Source: Actinobacteria bacterium UBA4719
Lineage (GTDB): Bacteria > Actinomycetota > Actinomycetes > Actinomycetales > Dermatophilaceae
Length of the DNA: 19,792 nt
Assembly: GCA_002404345.1 (NCBI GenBank)
Contig: DHJN01000132.1
Location: 1-19,792, forward strand
Direction of reading: 5' to 3'
Made by a program: the position numbers and the translations under genes. Below are positions 1 to 7,969 of the stretch, one piece after another; position 1 is the stretch's first letter, and each line of letters opens with the position of its first letter. Below the pieces are notes generated by a model, which made no database searches, was not told the DNA's origin, and saw nothing but the letters and a program-made list of their open reading frames with translations.

Positions 1-2948
1 GTGGACTCGATCGCCTCGAGGCCCGGCTGGACCGGCGCTGAACCGTCGACAACCTCGAGCCGGACAACCGCCTCGTCGCTGGTCCCAGGAAAGGTGACGA
101 GCGCTCCGTCATACATCTGGGCGTTGGCAAAGGAGACCAGCCGCTCGTCCAGCGAGCGGTAGTGCCAGTTCAGTCTGCGTATCGGCAACGCGGCCGAGAG
201 GACGTCGAGGATCGACTCGAACCCCTCGGTCAGCGAGTCGTCGGCGGGGTCTGCAGCGACTTCCTCGTCGACCGCCGCGGTGAAGAAGCTGGTCGGAGGG
301 AGCTGGCGATCGTCGCCCGCGACGACCACCTGGGTCGCTCGTGAGATGGCCGAGACCGCCTGCGCGGGGGGGATCTGCGACGCCTCGTCGAAGATCACCA
401 CGTCGAACCAGTGCCCGGCCGGAAGGATCGAGGCGACCACCAGGGGGCTCATCGCCCAGCAGGGCTTGATCGCGGTCAGCGTCTCGCCGGCTCGGGGCAG
501 CAGGTCGCGCAAGGGCCGGTGCCGCCGCGACTTGCCGGCCTCCGCACGCACCAAAGCCTCCTGCTGCGGGTGGTCGGCGAGGACCTCGCGCAGTCGACGA
601 CCCACCGCGGCACGCACCCTGTCAACCGTCCCGGCCAGGTGGGCATGGTCGGCCTCGATGTACTCGGACCAGATCCGACGCAGGAAGTCGCCATCGTGGG
701 CACCATAGTCGCTGTCGCGGACGCTGATGTCGTCGAGCAGCGAGGTCCACCAGACGAAATCCATCTCGGGGGCCACGTCGATGGCGGCCACCCCGCGTGC
801 GGCGAGATCGTCGACCAACGGCCCCATCCCGGACTCACGCAGGTCATCGATCACGGAGACCACGCGGGGCAGCACGGCAAGGCGATCGCGACGCCTGGCC
901 AGCGCCTCGAGGCGAACCTGTAGGTCGACCAACGGCGTCCCCAACAGGTCCCCACCGACGGCCGTCGTCGCCAGCCGGGCGCCCAGCCAGCGCAGGGAAC
1001 CGGCCAGCGCCTCGTACGCGTCCACGGCCTCGTCGATCCCGCCGGGCACCGCGGGACGTCCCCCGCCCCCGGACAGCCGACTCCAGGCCGCGCGCAGTTC
1101 CTGGGCGACCTTGAGCGCAGAGTGCAGATCGGCCGGCGGCGTGCCCGGGCGCAGCAGACTGCGCGCCTGGCGCCGCAACCGCATCCGTGACCAGAAGCTG
1201 AGCCGGAGCCCATGGCTGTCTCGGTAGTCCTTGCTGGCGGTGGCCCCCACCATGTCGGTCAGCGGCACGTCGAACACCTCGACCCGGAAGATCTCCAGCG
1301 TCTGGCGCACCCGCTCCACGACGCCCAACGCGCGGCCCCAGTCCGCTGGTGTCTCAGCGTTCGGCAGACCTGCCTCGTGCATCGCTGCACCGAGCTGCCG
1401 CTGGGCGGCCTGCAGACCGTCGCCGCCAAGACCGCCGGCGATCTCGAGCGCCTGCGCCGCCTCGTCCGGGGAGGTGACGCGCCCGCCATACCAAGGGTCG
1501 TCGTCGTCCTCCCCCACGATCCACGCTCCGAGTGAGGCGACCTCGGTCAAGGACTGGCTCAGCTCGGTGACCCGCTCGCGGCTGATGCCCTTGAGTGCAT
1601 CGCCATGGAGGCGGACCCGCGAGGTCGGCGGCATGCGGCGCGACCAAAGCTGGGCGAGGGCAACCTGTGCGTCGAATGCGCTGACGCCCCAAGGGTTTCG
1701 CTTGTCGTGCAGCGCCGAACAATGCTCCACCAGGCGGATGCGTCGGTCGTTCAGGGTTCGTTCGACTGCTGAGGTATCCGGATCCTCGGCATCTGCGGCC
1801 CGGTCCAGGGCTTCGCCGAGCTCCTGCGCAATTCGTCGCCTGTTGGACGCGCCGTCGTAGATGTCCAGGACCAGGTCGCCCAGGCCGAGGCGCTCAAGTC
1901 GTCCGATCACGGCGTCGATGGCGGCCCGCTTCTCTGCCACGAACAACGTCCGCTTGCCCTCACTGGCCAGGCTCGCGATCAGGTTGGCGATGGTCTGGCT
2001 CTTGCCGGTGCCGGGCGGGCCCTTGATGACGAGGTTGGCCCCGCCGCGCACAGCGTCGATAACGGCCTGCTGGGAGGAGTCGGCATCCAGAACCAGGTGC
2101 TCACTGGCCGGATTGGGGTCGGCACGGGAGTCCGGGATGGTGCTGCGGACGGCCTTGAGTGCATCGGGGTCACCGGCCAGCGCAGCGACGACGTCATGCT
2201 TGGCCAGGGTCCCGAGCTGGGCCGCAAGGTCGGCCACCATCGGCAGCTTGGCGTAGGAGAACGTGCCCAGCACCAGCCGGGGCGCGACCTGGAACGCCGG
2301 GATTCGCTGACACATCCGGCCGAGCTCGGCGAAGACCGGATGCGGGTCGAAACCCTTGTTGCGCATAGCCATCTCCTCGAGCGTCTCGGGGTCGAGCTCG
2401 ATGCCCTGTTCCGAGCGCAGATAGTGCTCGAGAACCGGGTTGAACTCCACCTCCTCGCCGAGGTCGATGTCGAAGTCCTGCTGGGCCGCTCCGGTGGGCT
2501 TGAGCACGCACGAGCGCAGCAGCACCGGCGCGCACGGGGGGCGACTCGCGCCCGGGACCTGCCAGGTCGCCATACCGACGGCGATGTATCCCACGGTGAT
2601 TCCACGCTCTTCGCGCAGCTCGAGGGTCTTGGCGCGGATGGTGCGAGCCCGTCGACGGGCCTCCTCGAGGGCCGTCGGCTCGCGCACCAGATCGGAGAGC
2701 CTGGTCGGCCGTCCGGCCAGCAGCATGGCCATGCCGCCGGGGTGGGCGGTGGTCAGGTCGAGGGTTCCAGAGGGCAGGTCGCGGTACCACAGCAGGGCGT
2801 TGCGACCGCCGAGGTCCACCAGGTGCCGCTGCCAGGTGCGCACCGCGGCCGCCACCCGGTCCGCGCGCGGGTCCCCGCCGGCGGGCACAGGCACTCCCAC
2901 CGACACGGTGGACGGCTGCTGGGCGGGGTCCTGCGGGATCTGACTCAC
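1..2948 (-). CDS. DUF4011-type superfamily 1 helicase, C-terminus beyond window
   Basis: 982 codons are readable without a stop from GTG at 2948 down to the left edge, and an in-frame TAA lies 9 bases upstream of that GTG, so the start is well bounded. Residues about 36-66 carry the N-terminal DUF4011 signature (W-x3-LVDLGGRNALLWY). Motif I is GPPGTGKSQ at 310-318, motif II is DEASQ at 854-858, motif III is GDDRQLPPT at 878-886, and a WHYRS motif starts at 928. These are SF1 (Upf1/Dna2-like AAA_11/AAA_12) helicase motifs. The 530-residue gap between motifs I and II is a large insert. Family members usually continue with a second RecA domain and often a nuclease-like and DUF3320 region, which would be off-window. 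It follows hsdR by 81 bp on the same strand, so a role in the restriction/defence island is inferred. Substrate and effector are unknown. Confidence 0.9.
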   Translation of the reverse strand, partial: MSQIPQDPAQQPSTVSVGVPVPAGGDPRADRVAAAVRTWQRHLVDLGGRNALLWYRDLPSGTLDLTTAHPGGMAMLLAGRPTRLSDLVREPTALEEARRRARTIRAKTLELREERGITVGYIAVGMATWQVPGASRPPCAPVLLRSCVLKPTGAAQQDFDIDLGEEVEFNPVLEHYLRSEQGIELDPETLEEMAMRNKGFDPHPVFAELGRMCQRIPAFQVAPRLVLGTFSYAKLPMVADLAAQLGTLAKHDVVAALAGDPDALKAVRSTIPDSRADPNPASEHLVLDADSSQQAVIDAVRGGANLVIKGPPGTGKSQTIANLIASLASEGKRTLFVAEKRAAIDAVIGRLERLGLGDLVLDIYDGASNRRRIAQELGEALDRAADAEDPDTSAVERTLNDRRIRLVEHCSALHDKRNPWGVSAFDAQVALAQLWSRRMPPTSRVRLHGDALKGISRERVTELSQSLTEVASLGAWIVGEDDDDPWYGGRVTSPDEAAQALEIAGGLGGDGLQAAQRQLGAAMHEAGLPNAETPADWGRALGVVERVRQTLEIFRVEVFDVPLTDMVGATASKDYRDSHGLRLSFWSRMRLRRQARSLLRPGTPPADLHSALKVAQELRAAWSRLSGGGGRPAVPGGIDEAVDAYEALAGSLRWLGARLATTAVGGDLLGTPLVDLQVRLEALARRRDRLAVLPRVVSVIDDLRESGMGPLVDDLAARGVAAIDVAPEMDFVWWTSLLDDISVRDSDYGAHDGDFLRRIWSEYIEADHAHLAGTVDRVRAAVGRRLREVLADHPQQEALVRAEAGKSRRHRPLRDLLPRAGETLTAIKPCWAMSPLVVASILPAGHWFDVVIFDEASQIPPAQAVSAISRATQVVVAGDDRQLPPTSFFTAAVDEEVAADPADDSLTEGFESILDVLSAALPIRRLNWHYRSLDERLVSFANAQMYDGALVTFPGTSDEAVVRLEVVDGSAPVQPGLEAIES

Positions 2949-2954
2949 GACAGC

Positions 2955-2960
2955 AGGTTA
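2955..2960 (-). promoter_or_regulatory. Candidate -10 box for leaderless helicase mRNA
   Basis: TAACCT fits the actinobacterial TANNNT -10 pattern and ends 6 bases before the GTG start. No Shine-Dalgarno sequence precedes the GTG, so transcription may begin at or next to the start codon. No good -35 box is visible; its expected place falls in the 20-bp tandem repeat. Confidence 0.35.
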
Positions 2961-2969
2961 ACGAACTGG

Positions 2970-3009
2970 TATGCCGGCCGCGTCCTCGATATGCCGGCCG
3001 CGTCCTCGA
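2970..3009. repeat. Perfect 20-bp tandem duplication
   Basis: The unit TATGCCGGCCGCGTCCTCGA occurs twice back to back (2970-2989 and 2990-3009) in the 81-bp gap between the hsdR stop and the helicase start. It sits where the -35 region of the helicase promoter would be. Confidence 0.9.
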
Positions 3010-3029
3010 CCGGCGCGGCGCCGAGGGTG

Positions 3030-6000
3030 TCAGGCGACAAAATCTTCAGGCGCAGCGGTGGACCGGACCTGCTCCAGGACTCCGACCATCTGGCCGACCT
3101 CGTCCGCGCTGAACAGCGACGTCGGTCCGCGGGGGGCCACGTCGGTGAATGGCGAGTCGAACAGCGCACCGGCATCCATCACTCCATTCTCAGTGAGATG
3201 ACTGACAACGAGGTTCACGAAGTCAATCTGGTTGGCAGTCAACAGCTTGGCGCCAACGAATCCATTCATCGCCTCAACCGCGGCCTCTCGGTCCAGGCCC
3301 ACCAGCGACCGGATGAACAGCCCTAACCCATGAGACTCAGCGCGCGCGGCGGCGATCTCGGAGGGCCCCCCGATCCCACCCTCGGTCAGCATCCGGCCGA
3401 GCTCCTCGACGTCCACCGGGGACAGCTGCACGTTGCGTCGCACCTTCTGGAGCGCCAGGTGATCCTCGTGTGCGCGCAGGTAAGCCTGCGCCTTGGCCCG
3501 GAACCGCTCGAAGTCGGCCGCGACCGTTACTCCCCTGAACGCCACCTCCGTCGCCTCCCCGAGCTCGTCCTCGAGGTCGGTGTAGACGACGACCTGACGC
3601 GCCTTCTCGATCAGCTTGACCAGACCACGAACCCGTCTGCGCACGAGCTCCAGCATCGGCAGCGTGACGTCGTCCCACCACTGGTCGCCGGCAACGTCGT
3701 CAAGGAGCTCCTGCTGGGCGGCGATCACGGGGATGTTGCGCTGGCCAAGCAGAGCGGTGGCGATCAGCTGCACCTGCGAGCGGAGCCGGTCGAAGCCGGG
3801 CTCCCCCGTCAGCTGGGTCAGCTGCAGCCGCAACATCAACAGGTCAAACCGTTTGGCCTGCTCGTCGTCGTCACGCACCGCGGTGGGCAGCCCCGACAGG
3901 TGCTCACCAACATCGCCCGCTGCCTCCGGCGTCAGCACGTGCCAGGCGAGCGGATCGACATACGTCTCAACCCATCGGCGCTGTGGACGCACGACGAAGT
4001 TGTCGAGGTTCATGCCTTGCACCAGACGATGCAGGTGGGCAGCGGTATCGCGTCGCAGCCCCTGCTCGGAGTCGGTGCCGGTCTCGTCGGGGTCACTCGG
4101 GCTACCCGGGTCACCCGGGTCACCCGAGCCGGCGGGCGACCGCTTGTCCAGACAGGTCACCAGCTCGAGCCGGGCCTTGAACAGTCGTTGCGAGAGCGTC
4201 TCCACCAGCACGCCCTCGGAGTCGGCCAGCGCCTGGTTGAAGTACTCGATGTTCTGGCAGACGTCGAAGATCAGGAAGTCGCGCTTGTCCTCGCCAGGGG
4301 CGTACAGGTCCTTGCACAGCCGGGTGCCGCGACCGATCATCTGCCAGAACTTGGACTTGGCCCGAACGATCTTGAAGAACACCAGGTTGACGACCTCGGG
4401 CACGTCGATGCCGGTGTCGAGCATGTCGACCGAGATCGCGATGTGCGGGGCCTTGTCCCTGACCGAGAAGTCATCGATCAGGCTATGCGCGTACTCGGTC
4501 CTGTAGGTCACGACGCGAGCGAACTGCCCTGCAAACTCTGGGTAGTTCGCGTTGAACCGGTCCGCGATGAACTGCGCGTGGTCATGGTTCTTGGCAAACA
4601 CGATCGTCTTGCCCAGCCGGTCGCCACCGGCCACCCGGTGCCCACGGGTCATCAACGTTGCGAGCACCTTGTCAACGGTGTCGGCGTTGAAGAGCCAGGT
4701 GTTCAGCGCGTCCGCACCGACGGCGTCCGGAGCCTCGCCGTCCTCCCCCCAGTCCTGGGCGTCCCAGTCGTCCTTCTCCTCCTCGCTGAGGTCGTCGTAG
4801 CGGATGCCCTCACGCTGGAACTTCAGCGGCACCGAGACCGCCCGGGGCGGGACCAGATAGCCCTCGTCCACCGCTTCGTCCAGGCCATAGACGTCGGTCG
4901 GGACACCGTCCTCGAGGTTGAACAACCGGTAGGTGTTGCGAGAGACCTCATCTTTGGGTGTCGCCGTAAGCCCGACGAGCAACGAGTCGAAGTAGGCGAA
5001 GATCGCGCCATACTTCTGATAGACCGAGCGGTGCGCCTCGTCAATGATGATGAGGTCGAAATACCCTGGCCCGAAACGCTTCTCATCATCGGCGCCCTGA
5101 TCGATGAGCCCCATCATCGTCGGATATGTCGAGACGAACACGCGCCCGTCGGCGTTCTTGTCGCTGACAAGGTTGACCGGCGAGGAGTCCGGCAGGTGCT
5201 CCTTGAAGGCGTTGTGCGCCTGGTTGACCAACGCCACCCGGTCGGCCAGGAACAGCACGCGCTTGGCCCAGTTGGCCCGCATCAGCAGATCGACCAGGGC
5301 AATGACCGTGCGCGTCTTGCCCGCACCGGTGGCCATCACGACGAGCGCCTCGCGCTGCCCGTCGTGCTCGAACCGCTCACCGATCCGGCGGATGGCCCGC
5401 TGCTGGTAGTAGCGCTCCACGATTTCAGTGCTGATCGCCACGTCCGCAAGAGGGCGCCGCGTCCGGCGTCGCAGGACCAGGGTCTGCAGCTCGTCCCTGG
5501 TGTAGAACCCCTGCACCGGCCGCGGCGGGTATGTCGTGTCGTCCCACATCCAGTGCTCGTAACCGTTGGTGTAGAACACAACTGGTCGCTGACCGTATGC
5601 CGTCTCGAGGCAGTCCGCGTAGAGCTTGGCCTGCTGCTGGCCAACCTGAGCGTCGCGCTGGGTGCGCTTGGCCTCGACCACGGCCAGGGGCAGGCCGTCC
5701 TCACCCCACAGGACGTAGTCGACGTAGCCGAGGCCCTTGGCGTTGGGCATCCCCGAGACCTCAAACTCGCGGTCCCGCGCCTGGCCCAGCGCCCACCCGG
5801 CCTCCTTGAGCAGCAGGTCGATGAACAGGTCGCGCGTCGTGGCTTCGTCGTAGTCGTGGTCATCCGGTCTCGCCGCGTTCGCGGCCTTCGCCGCCGCGAC
5901 CACGGCCTGCAGCGAGGCAAGCTGCCCGCCGAGGTCGGCGTTCTTGCGTCGCTCTGCCTCAATCTGGACGTCCCTGACCGCCAGGTCCTCGGCCAGCTTC

Positions 6001-6476
6001 TGCAGCTGGGTCTGCGTCTGGACCCGCACTCTAGCCGGCTCTGGCCGCCGAATCAGGTTGGTATCAAAGGTGATCCCGCTCGCCAGCAGGTCGCCGGTGT
6101 GACGGGTGTAGCGCTTCGCGATCCAGTACAGGATGTGGAACAGCTCGCGCAGGACGTCAACCGCCGCGTTGGTGGGGATCGGAGTCGTCTTGTGGACCGC
6201 GGCGTTGCCCTGCTTGCGGACGATGTCGCACTTGATCTGTATGCCGTTGCCCACCAGAGCGCGGAACGTCGGCTCATACAGCCGGGCCGACAGGTCGTCC
6301 TTGTACGGCGCGCGCAGGGTTGCGTCCGCGTCGTACAGCCACGCAACGGCGAGCTCGAGCGTCCGACGGGCGTAGAAGCAGCAGATGCGAGGGTCGGCGA
6401 AGGCCTCGCGTTCAGCGCGCACAGCTTCCCCGAAAAGCTCCGGCCACTCGGCCCGCATGAACTCGAAGTTGCTCAC
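3030..6476 (-). CDS. hsdR: Type I restriction enzyme subunit R (HsdR, EcoEI-like)
   Basis: This 1148-residue protein is the ATP-dependent translocase and nuclease subunit of a type I restriction-modification complex. It cleaves DNA unmethylated at the site read by HsdS. Residues 1-140 resemble a DUF4145-type N-terminal domain, and about 150-195 form a probable coiled coil. The PD-(D/E)xK nuclease is seen as D253 and E268-A-K270. Helicase motifs follow: ATGAGKT (382-388), DEAH (479-482), TAT (504-506) and QMIGRGTRL (712-720). A Gly/Pro/Asp/Ser-rich linker at about 780-806 leads into an EcoEI-type C-terminal domain. The start is GTG at 6476 with a weak GGA upstream; ATG at residue 7 is an alternative. 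The gene lies 2.8 kb from hsdS, separated by the TIGR04255 and hicB genes, rather than directly next to hsdMS. Length and motifs are intact, so it is probably active. Confidence 0.96.
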   Translation of the reverse strand: MSNFEFMRAEWPELFGEAVRAEREAFADPRICCFYARRTLELAVAWLYDADATLRAPYKDDLSARLYEPTFRALVGNGIQIKCDIVRKQGNAAVHKTTPIPTNAAVDVLRELFHILYWIAKRYTRHTGDLLASGITFDTNLIRRPEPARVRVQTQTQLQKLAEDLAVRDVQIEAERRKNADLGGQLASLQAVVAAAKAANAARPDDHDYDEATTRDLFIDLLLKEAGWALGQARDREFEVSGMPNAKGLGYVDYVLWGEDGLPLAVVEAKRTQRDAQVGQQQAKLYADCLETAYGQRPVVFYTNGYEHWMWDDTTYPPRPVQGFYTRDELQTLVLRRRTRRPLADVAISTEIVERYYQQRAIRRIGERFEHDGQREALVVMATGAGKTRTVIALVDLLMRANWAKRVLFLADRVALVNQAHNAFKEHLPDSSPVNLVSDKNADGRVFVSTYPTMMGLIDQGADDEKRFGPGYFDLIIIDEAHRSVYQKYGAIFAYFDSLLVGLTATPKDEVSRNTYRLFNLEDGVPTDVYGLDEAVDEGYLVPPRAVSVPLKFQREGIRYDDLSEEEKDDWDAQDWGEDGEAPDAVGADALNTWLFNADTVDKVLATLMTRGHRVAGGDRLGKTIVFAKNHDHAQFIADRFNANYPEFAGQFARVVTYRTEYAHSLIDDFSVRDKAPHIAISVDMLDTGIDVPEVVNLVFFKIVRAKSKFWQMIGRGTRLCKDLYAPGEDKRDFLIFDVCQNIEYFNQALADSEGVLVETLSQRLFKARLELVTCLDKRSPAGSGDPGDPGSPSDPDETGTDSEQGLRRDTAAHLHRLVQGMNLDNFVVRPQRRWVETYVDPLAWHVLTPEAAGDVGEHLSGLPTAVRDDDEQAKRFDLLMLRLQLTQLTGEPGFDRLRSQVQLIATALLGQRNIPVIAAQQELLDDVAGDQWWDDVTLPMLELVRRRVRGLVKLIEKARQVVVYTDLEDELGEATEVAFRGVTVAADFERFRAKAQAYLRAHEDHLALQKVRRNVQLSPVDVEELGRMLTEGGIGGPSEIAAARAESHGLGLFIRSLVGLDREAAVEAMNGFVGAKLLTANQIDFVNLVVSHLTENGVMDAGALFDSPFTDVAPRGPTSLFSADEVGQMVGVLEQVRSTAAPEDFVA

Positions 6477-6481
6477 AAGGG

Positions 6482-6500
6482 GATCCTGTCACCCAGGATC
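6482..6500 (-). other. Hairpin just upstream of the hsdR start
   Basis: Seven-base arms GATCCTG / CAGGATC flank a 5-base loop. On the transcribed strand the second arm contains the only AGGA-like ribosome-binding candidate for hsdR, about 6 bases before its GTG. It could be an operator or a translation-limiting hairpin. The rest of the 107-bp gap to hicB shows nothing recognisable. Confidence 0.4.
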
Positions 6501-6583
6501 GACCGCGTCCCTGTGACGGCGCTGTAGATCAGAGTCTTTCGTTCAGCCTCCGATCCCGATCCCGGCGATTTTGTCCCTTGCGA

Positions 6584-6949
6584 CTAACGCTTCGAGGCCA
6601 ACTGCTGAACGCGCTGCCGCGAGACTCCGAGCATGAGCGCCACATCCTGCTGCGTGTATCCAGCAGCGAGAAGATCCAGGGTGCTACTCCGAATCTGGTC
6701 AGCAGCCGCCTTGAGGTCCGCCTCGGCCAGAGCGATGAGAGCCTTGGCTTGCAGTGCGGTCTTGAGCTCATTGCCTGCATGGGGCGTGACCGTGACGTCA
6801 GCATCAGCCTCACCGGTCACTGCTTCGATCAGGCCGACCGCCCAGGCGTGCGACTCCGCGAGTGTGCGCGACTGGGTAATGCCGACGCCTTCAACGTCGA
6901 TAACCCACCAGTTGCCTTCGCGAGTGGCAGTGGCGCGATAGGTGCTCAT
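6584..6949 (-). CDS. hicB: HicB-like antitoxin with C-terminal helix-turn-helix
   Basis: 121 residues. The N-terminal part (about 1-60, YRATATREGNWWVIDVEGVG followed by a predicted strand-helix region) resembles the degraded RNase H fold of HicB antitoxins. The C-terminal part (about 96-118, YTQQDVALMLGVSRQRVQQL) is a sigma-like helix-turn-helix, as in DNA-binding HicB proteins. HicB normally binds and neutralises the HicA mRNA interferase and represses its own operon. The ATG at 6949 was chosen over an upstream in-frame start because it overlaps the hicA stop as ATGA, the usual hicAB arrangement, and the preceding 29 residues are just hicA sequence in another frame. Its partner hicA appears broken, so this may be an orphan antitoxin or regulator. 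Confidence 0.75.
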   Translation of the reverse strand: MSTYRATATREGNWWVIDVEGVGITQSRTLAESHAWAVGLIEAVTGEADADVTVTPHAGNELKTALQAKALIALAEADLKAAADQIRSSTLDLLAAGYTQQDVALMLGVSRQRVQQLASKR

Positions 6950-7085
6950 TTCAACCATCCTTCGGGCAGGCAGCCCATCTGCTTGCTGATGCTGCGGATC
7001 ACTGTCCGCGGACGTTGCGCAACGAGGTGCAGTCATTCTTGCGCAGTGCCGTCACGACTCCGGTGCGCTTCTTCGGCTTCGTCAT
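6946..7085 (-). pseudogene. hicA: hicA toxin remnant with internal deletion and frameshift
   Basis: ATG at 7085 opens MTKPKKRTGVVTALRKNDC..., a HicA-like N-terminus, but this frame stops at 6999 after 28 residues. In a shifted frame the following DNA reads TVIRSISKQMGCLPEGWLK and stops at 6946, overlapping the hicB ATG by ATGA. That tail matches my memory of the C-terminus of actinobacterial HicA proteins (CLPEGWL ending). Together the two pieces give about 44 residues against an expected 60-70. The missing middle should contain the catalytic histidine segment. I infer a frame-shifting internal deletion of roughly 70 bases, leaving no functional toxin. The family match is from memory. Confidence 0.65.
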
Positions 7086-7106
7086 GAGTCTATGAGCGCC
7101 AGAGGT

Positions 7107-7499
7107 CTAATCGAGATCGAGCCACTGGCTAGCCCTGGCCAACCTCGTCCTGGTGCCCGCGGATCGCTTGCCGCCCCGGTCTCGGACTACTGCATGCCCA
7201 GGAAAGAAATCATCCTGAGGGGCGGCCTCCACCACTTGGTTCTCTTTTTGGTACTCGCTGGCATATAGCCATGACATTCGGCTACCCGGAAACCTCCGCA
7301 GTAAACTCTCCAACGTCTCATTAGCTGCCAGCACCCAGTCCTCAACAAAGACGGACATAGCCCCATCTTCACGACTGTCGGAGAACTCGGATGACTGCGG
7401 TCGAAGGCGACCGTCCTCAAGGTTTACAACGTTAGAGACTCGGATCATACGAATTACTCGTGAGCCTGGTAACAAATCTGGTGCAGATTCAGATGCCAC
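7107..7499 (-). CDS. Unrecognised small protein, third gene of TIGR04255 operon
   Basis: 130 residues from GTG at 7499; an internal ATG at residue 18 is an alternative start, and neither has a strong ribosome-binding site. I cannot assign a named family. Visible features are a GRLRPQSSEFSDSREDGAMSV stretch (about 30-50), a central acidic/aromatic part with FPGSRMSWLY, and a basic C-terminal part (HAVVRDRGGKRSAGTRTRLA) ending in QWLDLD. I vaguely recall other small proteins with an S-x-F-x-D ... S-V ... H-A-x-V pattern, but cannot name them. There is no signal peptide or membrane segment. It begins 11 bp after the stop of the preceding gene, so it is very likely co-transcribed. Codon use is more AT-rich than in flanking genes, suggesting transfer. 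Confidence 0.7.
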   Translation of the reverse strand: MASESAPDLLPGSRVIRMIRVSNVVNLEDGRLRPQSSEFSDSREDGAMSVFVEDWVLAANETLESLLRRFPGSRMSWLYASEYQKENQVVEAAPQDDFFPGHAVVRDRGGKRSAGTRTRLARASQWLDLD

Positions 7500-7510
7500 C
7501 TTGTTAGGCG

Positions 7511-7969
7511 CTACTGACTCGACGCAATGGTCCGCATAGCCATGTCGAGCTTATCCGGGGCCTGGCCCAGATTGGTTTCCCACTCATCCCCATTAGCGCC
7601 AGCAAAGTAAACCTCGGCATTGCCCTCTTCGAACATCACATGGAGGGTGTTTCCACGTCTGTCCCACTCGACTGAGATAGTCCCGTCGTCGCCAACTCCG
7701 ATAGCAGGTCGAGGCATTGAAGGAGGAAGATTAAGAAGCCAATGAGCGGCACTGTTCAGTGTCTCGTTCCCAATTGGTGAAATTTCAGCCAACAGGAGAA
7801 CCTGGTCAAGTACCTGAGATCTCCAAGGTGCCTCGAGTAACGCACGCATGATAGTGCTCACTGACCAATCTGGATCAGACGACAGGAAGTATCTTCCCTC
7901 CATGCCGGTACCCAGTGTCGAGCTTTCGCTTAGCACAAGTGCATGCTGGCCACGAACGTCAACTGTCAC
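7511..7969 (-). CDS. Unrecognised partner protein of TIGR04255 gene
   Basis: 152 residues. It starts at GTG 7969 inside the end of the TIGR04255 gene (11-bp overlap), which implies translational coupling. The N-terminal half is mixed alpha/beta with a run SVSTIMRALLEAPWRSQVLDQVLLLAEISP. The C-terminal half has the pattern P-x-I-x4-DGTISVEW-x6-LHVMFEEGNAEVYF, a small beta-rich module of a sort I recall in short proteins next to TIGR04255 genes. There is no catalytic signature, signal peptide or membrane span. Function is unknown; its tight coupling suggests it acts with the TIGR04255 protein, perhaps as a complex subunit or inhibitor (inference). Confidence 0.75.
   Translation of the reverse strand: MTVDVRGQHALVLSESSTLGTGMEGRYFLSSDPDWSVSTIMRALLEAPWRSQVLDQVLLLAEISPIGNETLNSAAHWLLNLPPSMPRPAIGVGDDGTISVEWDRRGNTLHVMFEEGNAEVYFAGANGDEWETNLGQAPDKLDMAMRTIASSQ

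Noticed and set aside
2097..3326. A 409-codon plus-strand frame opposite the helicase N-terminus
   Set aside because: Antisense to the DUF4011 helicase reading frame, no ribosome-binding site and no recognisable domain.
4090..4140. Repeated CGGGTCACCC-like units in hsdR considered as an operator or recombination site
   Set aside because: They encode the Gly/Pro/Asp/Ser linker of HsdR in frame, so a coding explanation is enough.
3330..6527. A 1065-codon open frame on the plus strand opposite hsdR
   Set aside because: It is the antisense shadow of hsdR, whose protein has intact helicase and nuclease motifs. The antisense translation is rich in L, V, R, H and D with no recognisable domain; long antisense frames are expected at this GC content.
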